DNA of 64,000 nucleotides from Nocardioides glacieisoli (GTDB lineage: Bacteria; Actinomycetota; Actinomycetes; Propionibacteriales; Nocardioidaceae). Location of the stretch: assembly GCF_004137245.1 (NCBI RefSeq), contig NZ_SDWS01000008.1:1-64000 (forward strand), read 5' to 3'. The translations under genes were made by a program, and so were the position numbers. The notes beneath the pieces were generated by a model. The model did not search any database. It was not told the origin of the DNA and saw only the letters and a program-made list of their open reading frames with translations. Below, one piece after another: positions 1-8,754 of this stretch. The first letter of the stretch is position 1, and each line of letters starts with the position of its first letter.

Positions 1-45
1 GAATACGAGTTGATCATGAAGCCCGCTGCCACCCAGGCGGCCTAA
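1..45 (+). CDS. 3' end of an unidentified gene entering from the left
   Basis: Frame 1 is open from the window edge and stops at TAA 43-45, giving 14 residues ending in MKPAATQAA. Too short to assign to a family; it may be chance reading. Confidence 0.25.
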   Translation, partial: EYELIMKPAATQAA

Positions 46-58
46 CCCCGACTGTCAC

Positions 59-481
59 CTATCCGTGCAGCAGACCCTTGTGGTCAAGTTTGAGAGCCGA
101 CCCTGCGGACACACTGAGGACGATCTGGTGGTTCGGCAGGACAAAACAGACATAGCGATTGATGAAGCCCAGCCCGTCGGGGTCCACCGACTTGTGTGCG
201 GCCGTGTTCATCAGTGCGGTGGCGAGGTCATCGATGCTCGGCAGGCACTCCGTGACGTCTAAGCGAAACTGCGAGCGCAGTTCTTGGGCCGCCCCGTGCA
301 GATCTGCTGCCGCCGCTTCGGCGCCGGTTCGGCCGCTCGACGAAGAGTTCCTGCCAATGAGCAACAGGCTTCGACCCGAGCCGAGCATGGCTCGTAGGTC
401 CTCAGGCGCTTGTTCCCAGGAAGGCAACTGCGCGGGTGGACTCAGGTAGTGGGTAACTACGCGCTCGTTCGTGTCGCTCAT
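59..481 (-). CDS. Hypothetical protein, 140 aa
   Basis: No family is recognised. The start ATG (479-481) follows GGAAGGA and overlaps the stop of the upstream 60-aa gene by four bases (ATGA), so the two are probably translated together. The protein is acidic with no signal peptide or membrane segment. It has a serine-rich stretch near residues 45-50 and a C-terminal part (about 105-135) with alternating hydrophobic residues suggestive of a beta-sheet. The region is eroded accessory DNA, so it may be the remains of a larger unit. Confidence 0.4.
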   Translation of the reverse strand: MSDTNERVVTHYLSPPAQLPSWEQAPEDLRAMLGSGRSLLLIGRNSSSSGRTGAEAAAADLHGAAQELRSQFRLDVTECLPSIDDLATALMNTAAHKSVDPDGLGFINRYVCFVLPNHQIVLSVSAGSALKLDHKGLLHG

Positions 482-660
482 GAGGTTTGTCCTTCCACGG
501 CCTTGCCGGACGGGGTGAACGAGTCAGAACTCGGTTCTGCATCAAAGGACGACGCCGCGATGCTGTCGCACCAACACGTCTCATCCACGGTGAGGGACAG
601 TTGGGGGACGTTGTCGTCGGACGTGGCGACGATCAACCGGGGCGGGCAGCAAGTGCTCAT
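478..660 (-). CDS. Small cysteine-containing protein, 60 aa
   Basis: A short ORF with a convincing ribosome site (AGGAG six bases before ATG). It is coupled by a 4-bp overlap to the 140-aa gene downstream. It contains Cys pairs near the start (STCCPP) and in the middle (ETCWCDS), and a serine/acid-rich second half. The size and coupling would also suit a peptide precursor with a partner protein, but no leader motif or modifying enzyme is visible. Function unknown. Confidence 0.4.
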   Translation of the reverse strand: MSTCCPPRLIVATSDDNVPQLSLTVDETCWCDSIAASSFDAEPSSDSFTPSGKAVEGQTS

Positions 661-1015
661 GTTTACTCCTGAGGTCGGGGGTGTTCAGGAGTAGGAATCG
701 ACGGTGCTGGTCGAACCTGTAGGCCTCGTGACAGATTTTTTGAGGGCATCCCGCCACATGACGAGTGGGCCACCGTCGTCCAGGGTCCTGGCTGCCCGGG
801 GGGCACCGAGGTTCCCAACGGACCGCCCTTGGCCGAGTGCGCACGCGATGCAGACGTGGGCTTGCTGCCGAGCTGGGCCGTTGGAGCGTCACTCGCCAGT
901 GGTGCCTCAACGGCTCATCGACTCGAATGGCCCCGTCGATCCGCTGGCACATGCCCTCTGTGCAACACATGGAGGCGCATCCGAACTCGCCAAGGACCTT
1001 GACGCATGCCCTAGT

Positions 1016-2093
1016 TGTACTCAGCAGAGACGTTGGTGACAGTGCGGGTCTTGTGAACGAGGAGAACCTCCCGGCTTAGTGGAGATGTCTAAGTCATCCG
1101 CTCGCCCAGGAGGTCCTCGTGGCCCACGCTAACGCTCGTCTCAACCTGCACGGTCGCCGTCTGCTGGTCTCCCGCGTGATCGAGGACGGCCGACCAGTCG
1201 CACACGTCGCCAAGGAGCTCGGTGTCTCCCGCCAGTGCGCACATCGCTGGGTCGCCCGATTCCGCGCTGAAGGCGAGGCCGGTCTGCTCGATCGTTCTTC
1301 TCGTCCACACCGGTGCCCACGGCGCACCCCAACACGTGTCGAGCAACGAGTGCTCGAGCTGCGTCGTGCTGAACGCCGCGGGCAAGATTGGATCGGCCCC
1401 GAACTCGGCATCGCACCGCGCACCGTCGGCGCGATCCTGCGCCGCCACGACGTGCCGCGATTGGTCGAGTGTGACCCGCTCACCGGGGAAGTCATCCGCG
1501 CATCCAAGACCACCGCCTTGCGCTACGAACGCTCAGCGCCCGGCGACCTGGTTCACATCGACGTCAAGAAGATCGGCCGGATCCCACCCGACGGCGGATG
1601 GAAAGCACACGGACGTGCAGAACGCCCAGGGAACAAACGCGGCCTGGGCTACGACTACGTCCATGCCGCTGTCGACGACCACTCCCGGCTCGCCTACGCC
1701 GAGATCCTCGATGACGAGAAAGGCACCACCTGCGCCGGCTTCCTGATCCGCGCGGCGGAATTCTTCGCCAGCCACCGCGTGACCATCAGGCAGGTGATCA
1801 GCGACAACGCGAAGAACTACATCATCTCGGCCGACTTCGCCGCCGCGATCGCAGCGATCGGCGCCCAGCACCTGACCATCCGCCCGCACTGCCCATGGCA
1901 GAACGGCAAGGTCGAGCGCTTCAACCGCACCCTGCAAGTTGAGTGGGCCTACCGGCAGATCTTCACCAGCAACGACGAGCGGACCGCGGCACTTGAGCCA
2001 TGGCTGAAGTTCTACAACACTCGACGACGCCACTCAGCCATCGGAGGACTACCCCCGATCAGCCGACTGTCATGAACCTGTCAGCCGAGTACA
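1016..2093 (+). mobile_element. Complete IS481-family insertion sequence
   Basis: Both ends begin TGTACTC(A/G)GC when read inward: the left end at 1016, the right end as its reverse complement ending GTACA at 2089-2093. They share further matches including TGACAGT. The element is flanked by the perfect 6-bp direct repeat CCTAGT at 1010-1015 and 2094-2099, a target-site duplication. The single transposase gene is intact, so this is a complete, probably recent insertion into already decaying DNA. Confidence 0.85.
1119..2075 (+). CDS. IS481-family transposase
   Basis: A 318-aa DDE transposase. The N-terminal third has a helix-turn-helix of the Helix-turn-helix_23/29 type (VAKELGVSRQCAHRWVARF, about residues 29-47) and a short arginine-rich linker. 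The rest is an rve integrase core. Visible catalytic-core landmarks are HIDVKKIGR (first Asp, about 147), VISDNAKNY (second Asp) and PWQNGKVERFNRTLQ (Glu). The C-terminal YNTRRRHSAIGG is typical of the family. The full length and reading frame suggest it is functional. It sits alone within the terminal repeats at 1016-2093. Confidence 0.93.
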   Translation: MAHANARLNLHGRRLLVSRVIEDGRPVAHVAKELGVSRQCAHRWVARFRAEGEAGLLDRSSRPHRCPRRTPTRVEQRVLELRRAERRGQDWIGPELGIAPRTVGAILRRHDVPRLVECDPLTGEVIRASKTTALRYERSAPGDLVHIDVKKIGRIPPDGGWKAHGRAERPGNKRGLGYDYVHAAVDDHSRLAYAEILDDEKGTTCAGFLIRAAEFFASHRVTIRQVISDNAKNYIISADFAAAIAAIGAQHLTIRPHCPWQNGKVERFNRTLQVEWAYRQIFTSNDERTAALEPWLKFYNTRRRHSAIGGLPPISRLS

Positions 2094-2099
2094 CCTAGT

Positions 2100-2638
2100 C
2101 GCAGCACGGCACCGTTCCAAGGGTTCAAGCAAACTGCAACTCGCCGCAATGACGCTTGGGGTTTCTCCGGAAGGCCGCCAACACGTTCTGGCTGGACTCC
2201 CGCATCAGTCCCTTACCTAGCCTCTGACTGGGCGGGCTACTCCGGACTGTCACGCCGGTACTACGCCGGTCGATCATCGTCGACCCACCAACGCGAACTC
2301 GAACTGCTCCGGCCACCTAGCGGCCGCCGGCGGACCCCCGTCCGAAGTCTGACCCCTTAAACCTTGGCGATGTCCTCACCAGCAGCGGATAGAACCGCAC
2401 GCAGCTCCATCAGGCGGGCTGGATTGGCGGACTCACGCACGCCCGGGAAGCGACGGTTGCTCAACGGGGCGCCACGCCACGCCTCACCCCCGGTCCCACT
2501 CGTCGTACGCCACACCGAACAACGCAGGCTCGCTCCAACAACTCGTAAGCTAGCTCGCCCAGGCCAGCGCGAACGAGGTCAGGAACGCAGCGGGGCGCCT
2601 GGACCAAGCTGTCGCCGGAGCCGTTCTAACCTTGGGCC
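2100..2638 (+). other. No gene identified
   Basis: About 540 bp to the right of the IS481 target duplication. Short open frames exist on both strands but none has a credible start, codon pattern or family resemblance. Joining it to the sequence left of the element (661-1009) does not restore a recognisable gene. Confidence 0.5.
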
Positions 2639-2974
2639 ATGTCCCTCTACTTCACGGCGACAGTCGACGTACCCCTACCCGGCGAACCGGACGACTTGGT
2701 CGACCTGCAGCACGCTATGTACGACGCCGCCCTGGCATCCCACGGAGGAAACGACCCGTCCCTCGGCGCGTACACGCACTTCGAAGATGGCTACCTACAA
2801 GTCACATTCGTGGTGGAGGCGGATGACGAAGTCGAAGCCCTACACAAGTCACGCTCGCTAGTGACAGGTGTTCTGTCGGATCACGGGGAGTTGCCGCCCG
2901 AGCCAAGCGGCTCAGTAGAACTTGCCGACGGGCGTGACACATTCGACGCGATCACCGAAGCCTTAGGCGAGTAA
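2639..2974 (+). CDS. Hypothetical protein, 111 aa
   Basis: An ATG-initiated ORF with a balanced acidic sequence (SLYFTATVDVPLPGEPDD...) and no close family known to me. It alternates beta-like segments (residues 2-12 and 50-62) with a helix around 20-32 (DLQHAMYDAALASHG), as in small alpha/beta sandwich proteins. No signal peptide or membrane segment. The ribosome site is weak. It stands alone between non-coding stretches. Confidence 0.5.
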   Translation: MSLYFTATVDVPLPGEPDDLVDLQHAMYDAALASHGGNDPSLGAYTHFEDGYLQVTFVVEADDEVEALHKSRSLVTGVLSDHGELPPEPSGSVELADGRDTFDAITEALGE

Positions 2975-3193
2975 CCGCGGGCCACTCCGTGGCGACCCAG
3001 TTTGAGACACGCGCGCCCGCTCCCCTGCCGATTGCGGTGTGCCTCCTCTTCAACCGGTATACAGGCGCGACATCGCGCGCTCGTTGTTCCCATCGGAGGC
3101 AGCCGACGGTTTCCGCAGTAACGCTATCAGAGCTACTGCGCAACCTGGCGCGTAGCACGGCATACCGATACGGTCACCCGCCTGCAGACCAGG

Positions 3194-3652
3194 ATGGCGA
3201 ACCCTTCATCCCGGACCCTGGCAGTTCCGAGCCCGCGTCCGTCTCGGCATTGGCTCCGATCCGCTTCCAGCAAGGTTGAACAGTCGCCGCGCCCCGTGCG
3301 GGGGAGCAACCGGCTCGCCAAAGCCCTGCTGCTCACATGGATCGCCGCCACCGTCGCCATCACTGCCGGTGGTGCTGCCTGGGCAATCTCTCTTCTCCAG
3401 ATTGAGGACGACCAACAGCCTCCCAAGCCGACGACGTCGTCAAACGGGCGCGACAACTGCTCCCTGGTGCGCGACAGTGGCGTCTCAATCTCGACCTGTA
3501 TCCGCGGTGCGTTGGGCACCAGGGTCGGGACCGCTTACGAACCTCCCGCGGTGCCAGTCGGCAACCGTGCGTGCCTCACGCAGCAGCTTGCCCTCCCAGG
3601 TGGTGCCGTGCAGTTGCTTGGGGCTCGCTCGACCGCCTCGGCCAGGCGGTGA
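3194..3652 (+). CDS. Putative single-pass membrane protein, 152 aa
   Basis: A basic, proline- and arginine-rich N-terminus (residues 1-40) is followed by one clear membrane segment (about 43-67, ALLLTWIAATVAITAGGAAW) and a short exported part with two to three cysteines. The layout suits a small membrane-anchored protein or anti-sigma-like fragment, but no domain is recognised. The C-terminal 40 residues have poor codon usage, so the 3' end may be eroded. Confidence 0.35.
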   Translation: MANPSSRTLAVPSPRPSRHWLRSASSKVEQSPRPVRGSNRLAKALLLTWIAATVAITAGGAAWAISLLQIEDDQQPPKPTTSSNGRDNCSLVRDSGVSISTCIRGALGTRVGTAYEPPAVPVGNRACLTQQLALPGGAVQLLGARSTASARR

Positions 3653-3701
3653 AGCGCTGTCACGACCTGGGCCGGCAACTGATGTTGCAACGACCCGCCC
3701 G

Positions 3702-4028
3702 CTAGCGACGGGCCGGAACCCCCCGTGGACGGAGCCGTCGTCGTATATGGCTGCTGGAGTTCGACCCCGGCAGCACTTGGGCGGGTTCACTTTTACGGGT
3801 CACTCGGCACCGCTCGCAGGTAGCCGGAGGACGCCCCCGGCCAGTCGTCGGTTCCAAGACGGTGTCGCAACAACAGCAGTACTGGGTGCCGTCCACCGCG
3901 AGCCGTCGGCGTAACAACAACGTCGGGACGTCGATGGCGGCGGGCGCCAACGGCGTCGGTGCCGACCCGGAAGGGTGGAGAGCCAGGTCGAACCTGACGC
4001 CGGACGCCAACAACGACCTACCTCCCAA
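3702..4028 (-). CDS. Possible small zinc-ribbon protein (doubtful)
   Basis: The middle of this 108-aa frame reads YCCCCDTVLEPTTGRGRPP followed by TCERCR, resembling small actinobacterial CxxC...CxxC zinc-binding proteins with a GRGRP linker. The N-terminal 45 residues look unlike protein, so a real gene would start later, near VDGTQYC. No good ribosome site is seen. It may be a fragment. Confidence 0.25.
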   Translation of the reverse strand: MGGRSLLASGVRFDLALHPSGSAPTPLAPAAIDVPTLLLRRRLAVDGTQYCCCCDTVLEPTTGRGRPPATCERCRVTRKSEPAQVLPGSNSSSHIRRRLRPRGVPARR

Positions 4029-4300
4029 GCACTTAGACGACGCTCAACGATCAGCTTATTTCATGACGGGCCGAGGGTTCGAAGCCCCCGAGAACCGGTT
4101 TTGACGCTTACGCCGTTCGTGATGCATGAAGCCGAGTTCGTGACGGGCACGAACGACGGCCACGTCCGTGACCTGTCCATCTCAAAAGCCACTCTTCAAC
4201 CGTTCCACTTCGGCAGCAGGACGCCGATAGCTAGACCGACGTGCTGTCACGTGCGGTCCACCAGGGTCGAACGCCAACCGAAACACCAAGGAGATCCACC

Positions 4301-4585
4301 ATGACCATCCCCATCATGCCCTTCTCGCAGGCCCTCAAGCCCCTGACCGGGGCGCGTGAAATTGGCCGCCTGCTCCTCATCGCCGAGAGCATGGCGACGA
4401 ACCACTTCGAGGCGGGCCGCATCGCCGAAGGAGAAGCGCTCGCACTCGAAATGGAGGAGTTCCACACCTCCATGCAGGACCTGTCGGAGGCAGAAGTGCG
4501 CTCCGCCCTGGAGGGCGCAGTCGCGTGGGCACGCTTCAAGGTCGACCTGGCGCGAGGGGCAGCCCTGGAAGCCGCTCAGGCCTGA
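4301..4585 (+). CDS. Hypothetical protein, 94 aa
   Basis: Starts at ATG 4301 behind AAGGAG with eight-base spacing; the longer upstream frame lacks this. The product is predicted to be almost wholly helical (ALALEMEEFHTSMQDLSEAE, then VRSALEGAVAWARFKVDLARG), like small helical proteins carried on actinobacterial plasmids and integrative elements. No named domain. Followed by a strong hairpin (4616-4651) and then another small ORF of similar style. Confidence 0.55.
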   Translation: MTIPIMPFSQALKPLTGAREIGRLLLIAESMATNHFEAGRIAEGEALALEMEEFHTSMQDLSEAEVRSALEGAVAWARFKVDLARGAALEAAQA

Positions 4586-4615
4586 CTTCCGGTCTGCCAC
4601 GCCAAACGAACATGC

Positions 4616-4651
4616 GGCGCGGGGCCCACCCTCACCGGTGAGCCCCGCGCC
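4616..4651 (+). terminator. Strong GC hairpin between two small genes
   Basis: A ten-base stem GGCGCGGGGC / GCCCCGCGCC (4616-4625 and 4642-4651) closes a 16-nt loop. The loop contains its own 12-bp palindrome CTCACCGGTGAG. There is no T-tract. It could be a terminator or processing hairpin after the 94-aa gene. Confidence 0.5.
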
Positions 4652-4690
4652 ACCCCCTCCTCAAACCAAGACTCACTCAAAGGAACACCC

Positions 4691-5125
4691 ATGCTCGAAA
4701 TCACCGGCACCACCCACCAGCCAAGCAGCATCGCCCAACACCGCGTCGACCACTTCAGCGGACTCGCCCTGGCCATCGATGCGAACGCGACCCTCCCGAT
4801 TGACAACCTCTTGAGGACGGACTGGGTTCTGCGGAACAACTACGAGGCGTCCCAAGCACGCGCCTTCGGCGCCTGCTGGTGGACGCACATGACGACCGGC
4901 TACTCGTACTTCTTGAACCAGTCATTCCTGGCGGCACTCGAACCATCAGTCGACGCGTCTCTGTCTTTCGAGGACTGCATCTCAGGACTACGAGACGTCC
5001 TCAGCCACCTCCAGTCGCTCTCGGGCGACGACCATCACCACGCCACAGACGGGATGAGCCTGGCCCGCGCCCGCGCTCGCTTCACGGCCTCCGATGTCAA
5101 CGGGACTCGTCCCACACAGGAATAG
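4691..5125 (+). CDS. Hypothetical protein, 144 aa
   Basis: ATG start with AAAGGA seven bases upstream. A mixed alpha/beta sequence with an aromatic central part (CWWTHMTTGYSYFLNQ, about residues 62-77) and a His/Asp patch near the C-terminus (GDDHHHATDG). I do not recognise the family. The position after the 94-aa gene and the hairpin suggests one small accessory operon, typical of mobile-element cargo. Confidence 0.5.
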   Translation: MLEITGTTHQPSSIAQHRVDHFSGLALAIDANATLPIDNLLRTDWVLRNNYEASQARAFGACWWTHMTTGYSYFLNQSFLAALEPSVDASLSFEDCISGLRDVLSHLQSLSGDDHHHATDGMSLARARARFTASDVNGTRPTQE

Positions 5126-6112
5126 GGGCGTCCGGCAACCGCGTCAGTACCCTCAGGTGCGCTGGACGAATCGCGCCAAGCACCGCGCCCTGCGGCACAT
5201 AGCAGCAGTTGCTGAGCTCGCAGCGACCACGTGCCGTCCAGCCGCATCCAGGTCCACCAAGCGCGTTCCTGACGGGCGCGGGTTGGCGTGGTGCGGCTCT
5301 GGCGTCCGTTCGACCGGGATGCGGCGAAGTTCCGTCCAAGTCATAGGACGCGACCTGTCTAGGTTGCACGCCACACTCATGCCTGCCGGGCTCAACTGCG
5401 AACGGCAGCACCTCCCACTACTCAGAGCTTGAGCGAAACCCTCGTCAGTCACCCGGGTCGCAGCACCGTCTAGGCAAAGAACTGACGGGACCGCTCAAAC
5501 GTGCCGATTCAGTTACAGAAAAGCCAAGCGGGGAGCTGGCCATCTCCTAGTCCTCCTCGATGACGGGTCCATCTACTATCGGCACAGTAGGGCCGGCAAG
5601 GGCGGCAAGGTGGAGCAGATGCGACCGCCCGCATGGCGAGTGACGCAAGGTCGATAGCAGGCAATCGGCGCCGCGGCTGTCGTTACCTACAGCCACACCA
5701 CGCGCAGCTTCCGACGACTCCCGTCGTGGCGGAGCGCGAAGCCACCTTCGCATTGATTTGGAACACGAGATCTGGCTTGTCGACGCCTCCGATCTTGCAC
5801 CAGGAAGGGCCGTCGCTGCCTCAGCGGAGAGGACCGCGGGCGTCGCCGGTGTCACCGAGTTGCCGCTCACTGAAAAGTCGCACGCCGAGCCCATTCCGAC
5901 CATTCCGATTGGGTCTTGCAGCCCGGAGGCACCGGACGTCCCATCGCATCAAGACTTCTCTCCCTTGCGCTCACACGCACGGCGTCATTCTGGCCGAGAC
6001 GGGCGCCCTCCGTCGTTACGTCTACAGACGACCGGGTGGGTCAGCATGCAGTGGCGCCCGAGGAAGGCGTGCGGACTGGGTATTGATCGGCCGGCACGCC
6101 ACCTTTCTTTTC
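5126..6112 (+). other. No gene identified (about 1 kb)
   Basis: Several frames are open here, including one of over 300 codons on the plus strand (5633-6574), but it runs antisense through the response-regulator remnant and has no protein-like composition. I see nothing I can support. Confidence 0.5.
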
Positions 6113-6579
6113 CTACGACTCCGACAACGGTCTGTCCTGCGGAATCACAGGGCGCGCGTCCCGCGGAAGGTACGCGCAACCTTTGTCGTTGGGGCGCGGC
6201 GTGCTGGTGATTTCGGAGATGAGGGCGGTGAGGTGGTGTCGTCGAAACGGTTTGGTCAGGACCGTTGTGACTCCAAGCTCTTGCAGCGCGCCGCGTTTGT
6301 CGCCAGCCCAGGCGCTTACGACGACCGTTCGCAGACCTTGGGCTCGGTCGGGGTGGTTGCTCAGCCACCGCACGACGCCTTCGCCGTTCATGCGGGGCAT
6401 CGAAAGGTCGAGGAGCATGACGTCGTAGCGTCGCGCGGAGAGCGCTCCGACGGCCTCGAGGCCGTCGCACGCTTCGTCAGCGGCGTGTCCAGCGGACTCG
6501 ACCATACGAACCATGAGTTCACGAAGCTCGTGGTGTCGTCGACCACCAAGAAGCGCAGCTGCCCGAGTGTCTGACCCAC
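6113..6579 (-). pseudogene. Response regulator receiver domain, frameshifted
   Basis: From GTG 6579 the frame reads LGQLRFLVVDD, the first strand and acidic pocket of a receiver domain. It then loses phase near 6528-6534. The next frame continues ELRELMVRMVESAGHAADEA, then YDVMLLDLSMPRMNG (phospho-acceptor Asp) and VLTKPF (conserved Lys). Inserting one base after GACGACAC restores the whole domain, so this is a single-base deletion or a sequencing error. As written only a fragment lacking the acidic pocket could be made. It faces a GAF-domain remnant. Confidence 0.75.
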
Positions 6580-6613
6580 TCGGGGAACGCTAATGGCACC
6601 GTTGTGACCACCC

Positions 6614-6930
6614 TGTGATCGACGGAGAGTTGGTTGCCGAGGACCTGCTTCACGGCCGATGCTGTGTTCGCGACCGGCTCTCGTACTGCTGTCCGAGAAG
6701 CAGAACTCCCGTACTGGTTGGTAGCCGAACTGGATAGAATGATCGGGCGGGCGAACACCCTGGTTGGGTTCGAGGTCGCCGCGATCAGCATCGCCCGTGA
6801 TGACCACACCTTGGAAATGATCGCCGTCGCCGGCAGCACCCAGGCGCGTGATGAGTTGTTGGGTCACCGCATCCCAATCTCGGACATCGAGCCAACGTGT
6901 GCGCGAGAAGGTTCCTGCGTTGCTCGTCGA
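6614..6930 (+). pseudogene. GAF-domain sensor remnant
   Basis: An initial frame VIDGELVAEDLLHG switches near 6655 to a frame reading FATGSRTAVREAELPYWLV, then ELDRMIGRANTLVGFEVAAI and TLEMIAVAGSTQARDELLGH. The last two parts have the shape of an N-terminal GAF domain of a sensor kinase. Coding similarity is lost after about 6895 and no kinase domain follows. It lies head-to-head with the frameshifted receiver gene, so both may be leftovers of one signalling system. Confidence 0.5.
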
Positions 6931-6940
6931 GGTGCGCCGT

Positions 6941-6969
6941 GGTGGAGAGGTGGCCGGCACCTCTCCACC
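6941..6969. repeat. Perfect 12-bp inverted repeat
   Basis: GGTGGAGAGGTG (6941-6952) and CACCTCTCCACC (6958-6969) with a 5-nt GCCGG loop. It lies at the point where the GAF remnant loses similarity, so it may mark a break point or act as a terminator. Confidence 0.6.
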
Positions 6970-7186
6970 GCGGCGCATGACCACATTAAGGTCAGCGCTG
7001 ACCCGACAGCATTCCCTGAGTCGGTCCACACCTACGTGCCGCGCAGCGCTGGCTCACGGGTAGCGCCACCTGCGGAGGGGCAACAGTTGATAGGCTCCCA
7101 AAAGACTAGACTATTTACTGGAGCGCATCGACATCAATACCTTCCAAAGCCATAAACATCTTCGTCGCAATCGAGGAGCAGGCAAC

Positions 7187-7576
7187 ATGATCACCCAACT
7201 GCAGGATCGCGTCGCCCTTGAGGCCGGCCCGGCCATCGGCACGGAAATCGCCGAAGAAGCTGCGGTCATCACTGGCGAGCTAGCCTCTGCGGCTCGTAAG
7301 GCAGCTGCTGCCGATGAAGGATGGACGTGCTTCGCGCCCATGAACGGCACGAAGAAGGACAAGGTAGACAACCTTCTCGAGACCGCACCTCGCCACGGCG
7401 ACAGCGTTGGTATTGCTTTCGGCACCGCCCGCTTCGGCCCGCTCGAGGACGTCTCGACTATCGACACCTACCTCGGCCCCAACTCACTCTTGGCCATGGA
7501 GGGCTCATCCTCGATGCCAACAGCTTTCCTCATCGACGGCGACATCTCGGCGCCCTACGTAACGGCGGTGCTGTGA
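7187..7576 (+). CDS. SDR-like remnant or divergent small protein, 129 aa
   Basis: The ORF is open with a GGAG site before ATG, and its TGA overlaps the ATG of the HAD gene by one base. Both ends look like a short-chain dehydrogenase: LQDRVALEAGPAIGTEIA recalls the N-terminal nucleotide-binding region (though the TGxxxGxG motif is ruined). The last 25 residues, ending FLIDGDISAPYVTAVL, resemble the end of the SDR at 24002-24769 (FLVDGGISGAYVTPV). The catalytic Tyr-Lys centre is absent and the total is about half the usual 250 aa. I read it as an internally collapsed SDR kept open, without enzyme activity. Confidence 0.45.
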   Translation: MITQLQDRVALEAGPAIGTEIAEEAAVITGELASAARKAAAADEGWTCFAPMNGTKKDKVDNLLETAPRHGDSVGIAFGTARFGPLEDVSTIDTYLGPNSLLAMEGSSSMPTAFLIDGDISAPYVTAVL

Positions 7577-8286
7577 TGCCAACTACCGACCCCAGCCGCC
7601 CATCGGTGAAGGACATAGTCAACGACTGGAGCAGACGAACACACCGTGCTGTCATCTTCGACTTCAACGGCACCCTCTCTGACGACGAGTCCATACTGCT
7701 GAGCAGCTTCACCGATCTCTTCCGCAAGTACCTCGGGTGGCAGATGACTCCGGAGGAATACTCCGAACGGCTACTTGGACACAGCGACCGCGAAATCGTC
7801 GAAACCGCAGTTCGCACGCATGGCGGCGGCGACTCGGTCCTGGTTGACCAGCTGCTGGCGAGGCACGGAGACCGCTACAAGAAGCTAACAGCAGAACGTT
7901 CTCCGATCACCGATTCGGCTGCGGAACTGGTGGCACACCTAGCGCGCCTCGAGGTTCCTATGGCGATCGTGACAGGCGCACAACGTGACGACGTCCTTGG
8001 GGTCTTGAACAGTTGTTCGACCGGCGAGTACATCGACTTGTTCGTCACGGAGGAAGACGTCGAGCACGGCAAGCCTAACCCCGAGGGGTTCCTCAAAGGT
8101 GCGGCGCTACTGGGTGTCGAACCCCAAGACGTTCTTGTGTTCGAGGACTCCGTCCCGGGTATCCAAGGCGCGCTTGCCGCCGGAATGCGCTGCATTGCCG
8201 TCACCGGGGAAAACCCTCGTCCTCAAGTGCTTGCTCGGGGCGTCGCGACCACCCGGCGCCTAAGCGCCGACCTGTTCGATGGTTGA
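7576..8286 (+). CDS. HAD-family phosphatase (beta-phosphoglucomutase-like)
   Basis: 236-aa haloacid-dehalogenase superfamily hydrolase. Motif I is FDFNGTLSDDE (Asp nucleophile about residue 30), motif II MAIVTGAQ, motif III around the Lys of HGKPNPEGF, and motif IV VFEDSVPGIQGA. The helical cap between motif I and II places it in the PGM/phosphatase subgroup, which acts on small phosphorylated metabolites. The usual second Asp (DxD) is replaced by Asn (DFN), which should be noted before assuming phosphatase activity. Translationally coupled to the preceding SDR-like ORF. Confidence 0.8.
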   Translation: MPTTDPSRPSVKDIVNDWSRRTHRAVIFDFNGTLSDDESILLSSFTDLFRKYLGWQMTPEEYSERLLGHSDREIVETAVRTHGGGDSVLVDQLLARHGDRYKKLTAERSPITDSAAELVAHLARLEVPMAIVTGAQRDDVLGVLNSCSTGEYIDLFVTEEDVEHGKPNPEGFLKGAALLGVEPQDVLVFEDSVPGIQGALAAGMRCIAVTGENPRPQVLARGVATTRRLSADLFDG

Positions 8287-8754
8287 GCGGACGAAGAAGA
8301 GCGACCACGTTCGAGTTGCTACTGAAGGGTCGGTCAACTGCAACGGGCACGTGCGTTCAGATTCTGTCTCTCGTCTTGTGCGTGGATAACCCTCCGTCTC
8401 CTCGAGGCAACAGGTTGATCGCCGACGCCTCAATTGTTGTCGCCGCGCGTTCTTATCTACCCGGGGAAGATCAATCACACAGGCAGGGCGCTGATGCCGC
8501 CTGGAGCCGCTGTCAGCACGGCCTGAGGCGACGCCGTTTCGGATCGTGACGACGGCGCCGAGACGGGCATTGATCTGCTTTCAGTCGACGCGTTGCGGCA
8601 GAAGACTCGCTGCGCAGTTTTCGGACTCGGCGAGATCTTGTGCTTCATGCGCCGATGCGACCTCCCTCTCGGGCACCGTTTGATGGGCGTTGACTTCTTT
8701 TCATACCTGACGCTTCGTCGAAGACCGCTGCGGCGTAGCACCTTCGCAGGTTGT
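8287..8754 (+). other. No gene identified
   Basis: About 470 bp between the end of the HAD gene and the end of the esterase gene, which converge on it. No supported ORF or clear terminator stem was found. Confidence 0.5.

Noticed and set aside
1086..1118. TGTCTAAG as the left end of the IS481 element
   Set aside because: It does not match the right end. The TGTACTC sequence at 1016 does, and it gives a perfect 6-bp target duplication.
4060..4105. tRNA-like 3' end (GGGTTCGAAGCCCCC and following bases)
   Set aside because: The T-arm-like loop is present but its stem has a mismatch, and no matching acceptor strand or anticodon arm can be formed around it.
5633..6574. A 313-codon plus-strand frame
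   Set aside because: No protein-like composition, no ribosome site, and it runs antisense through the receiver-domain remnant.
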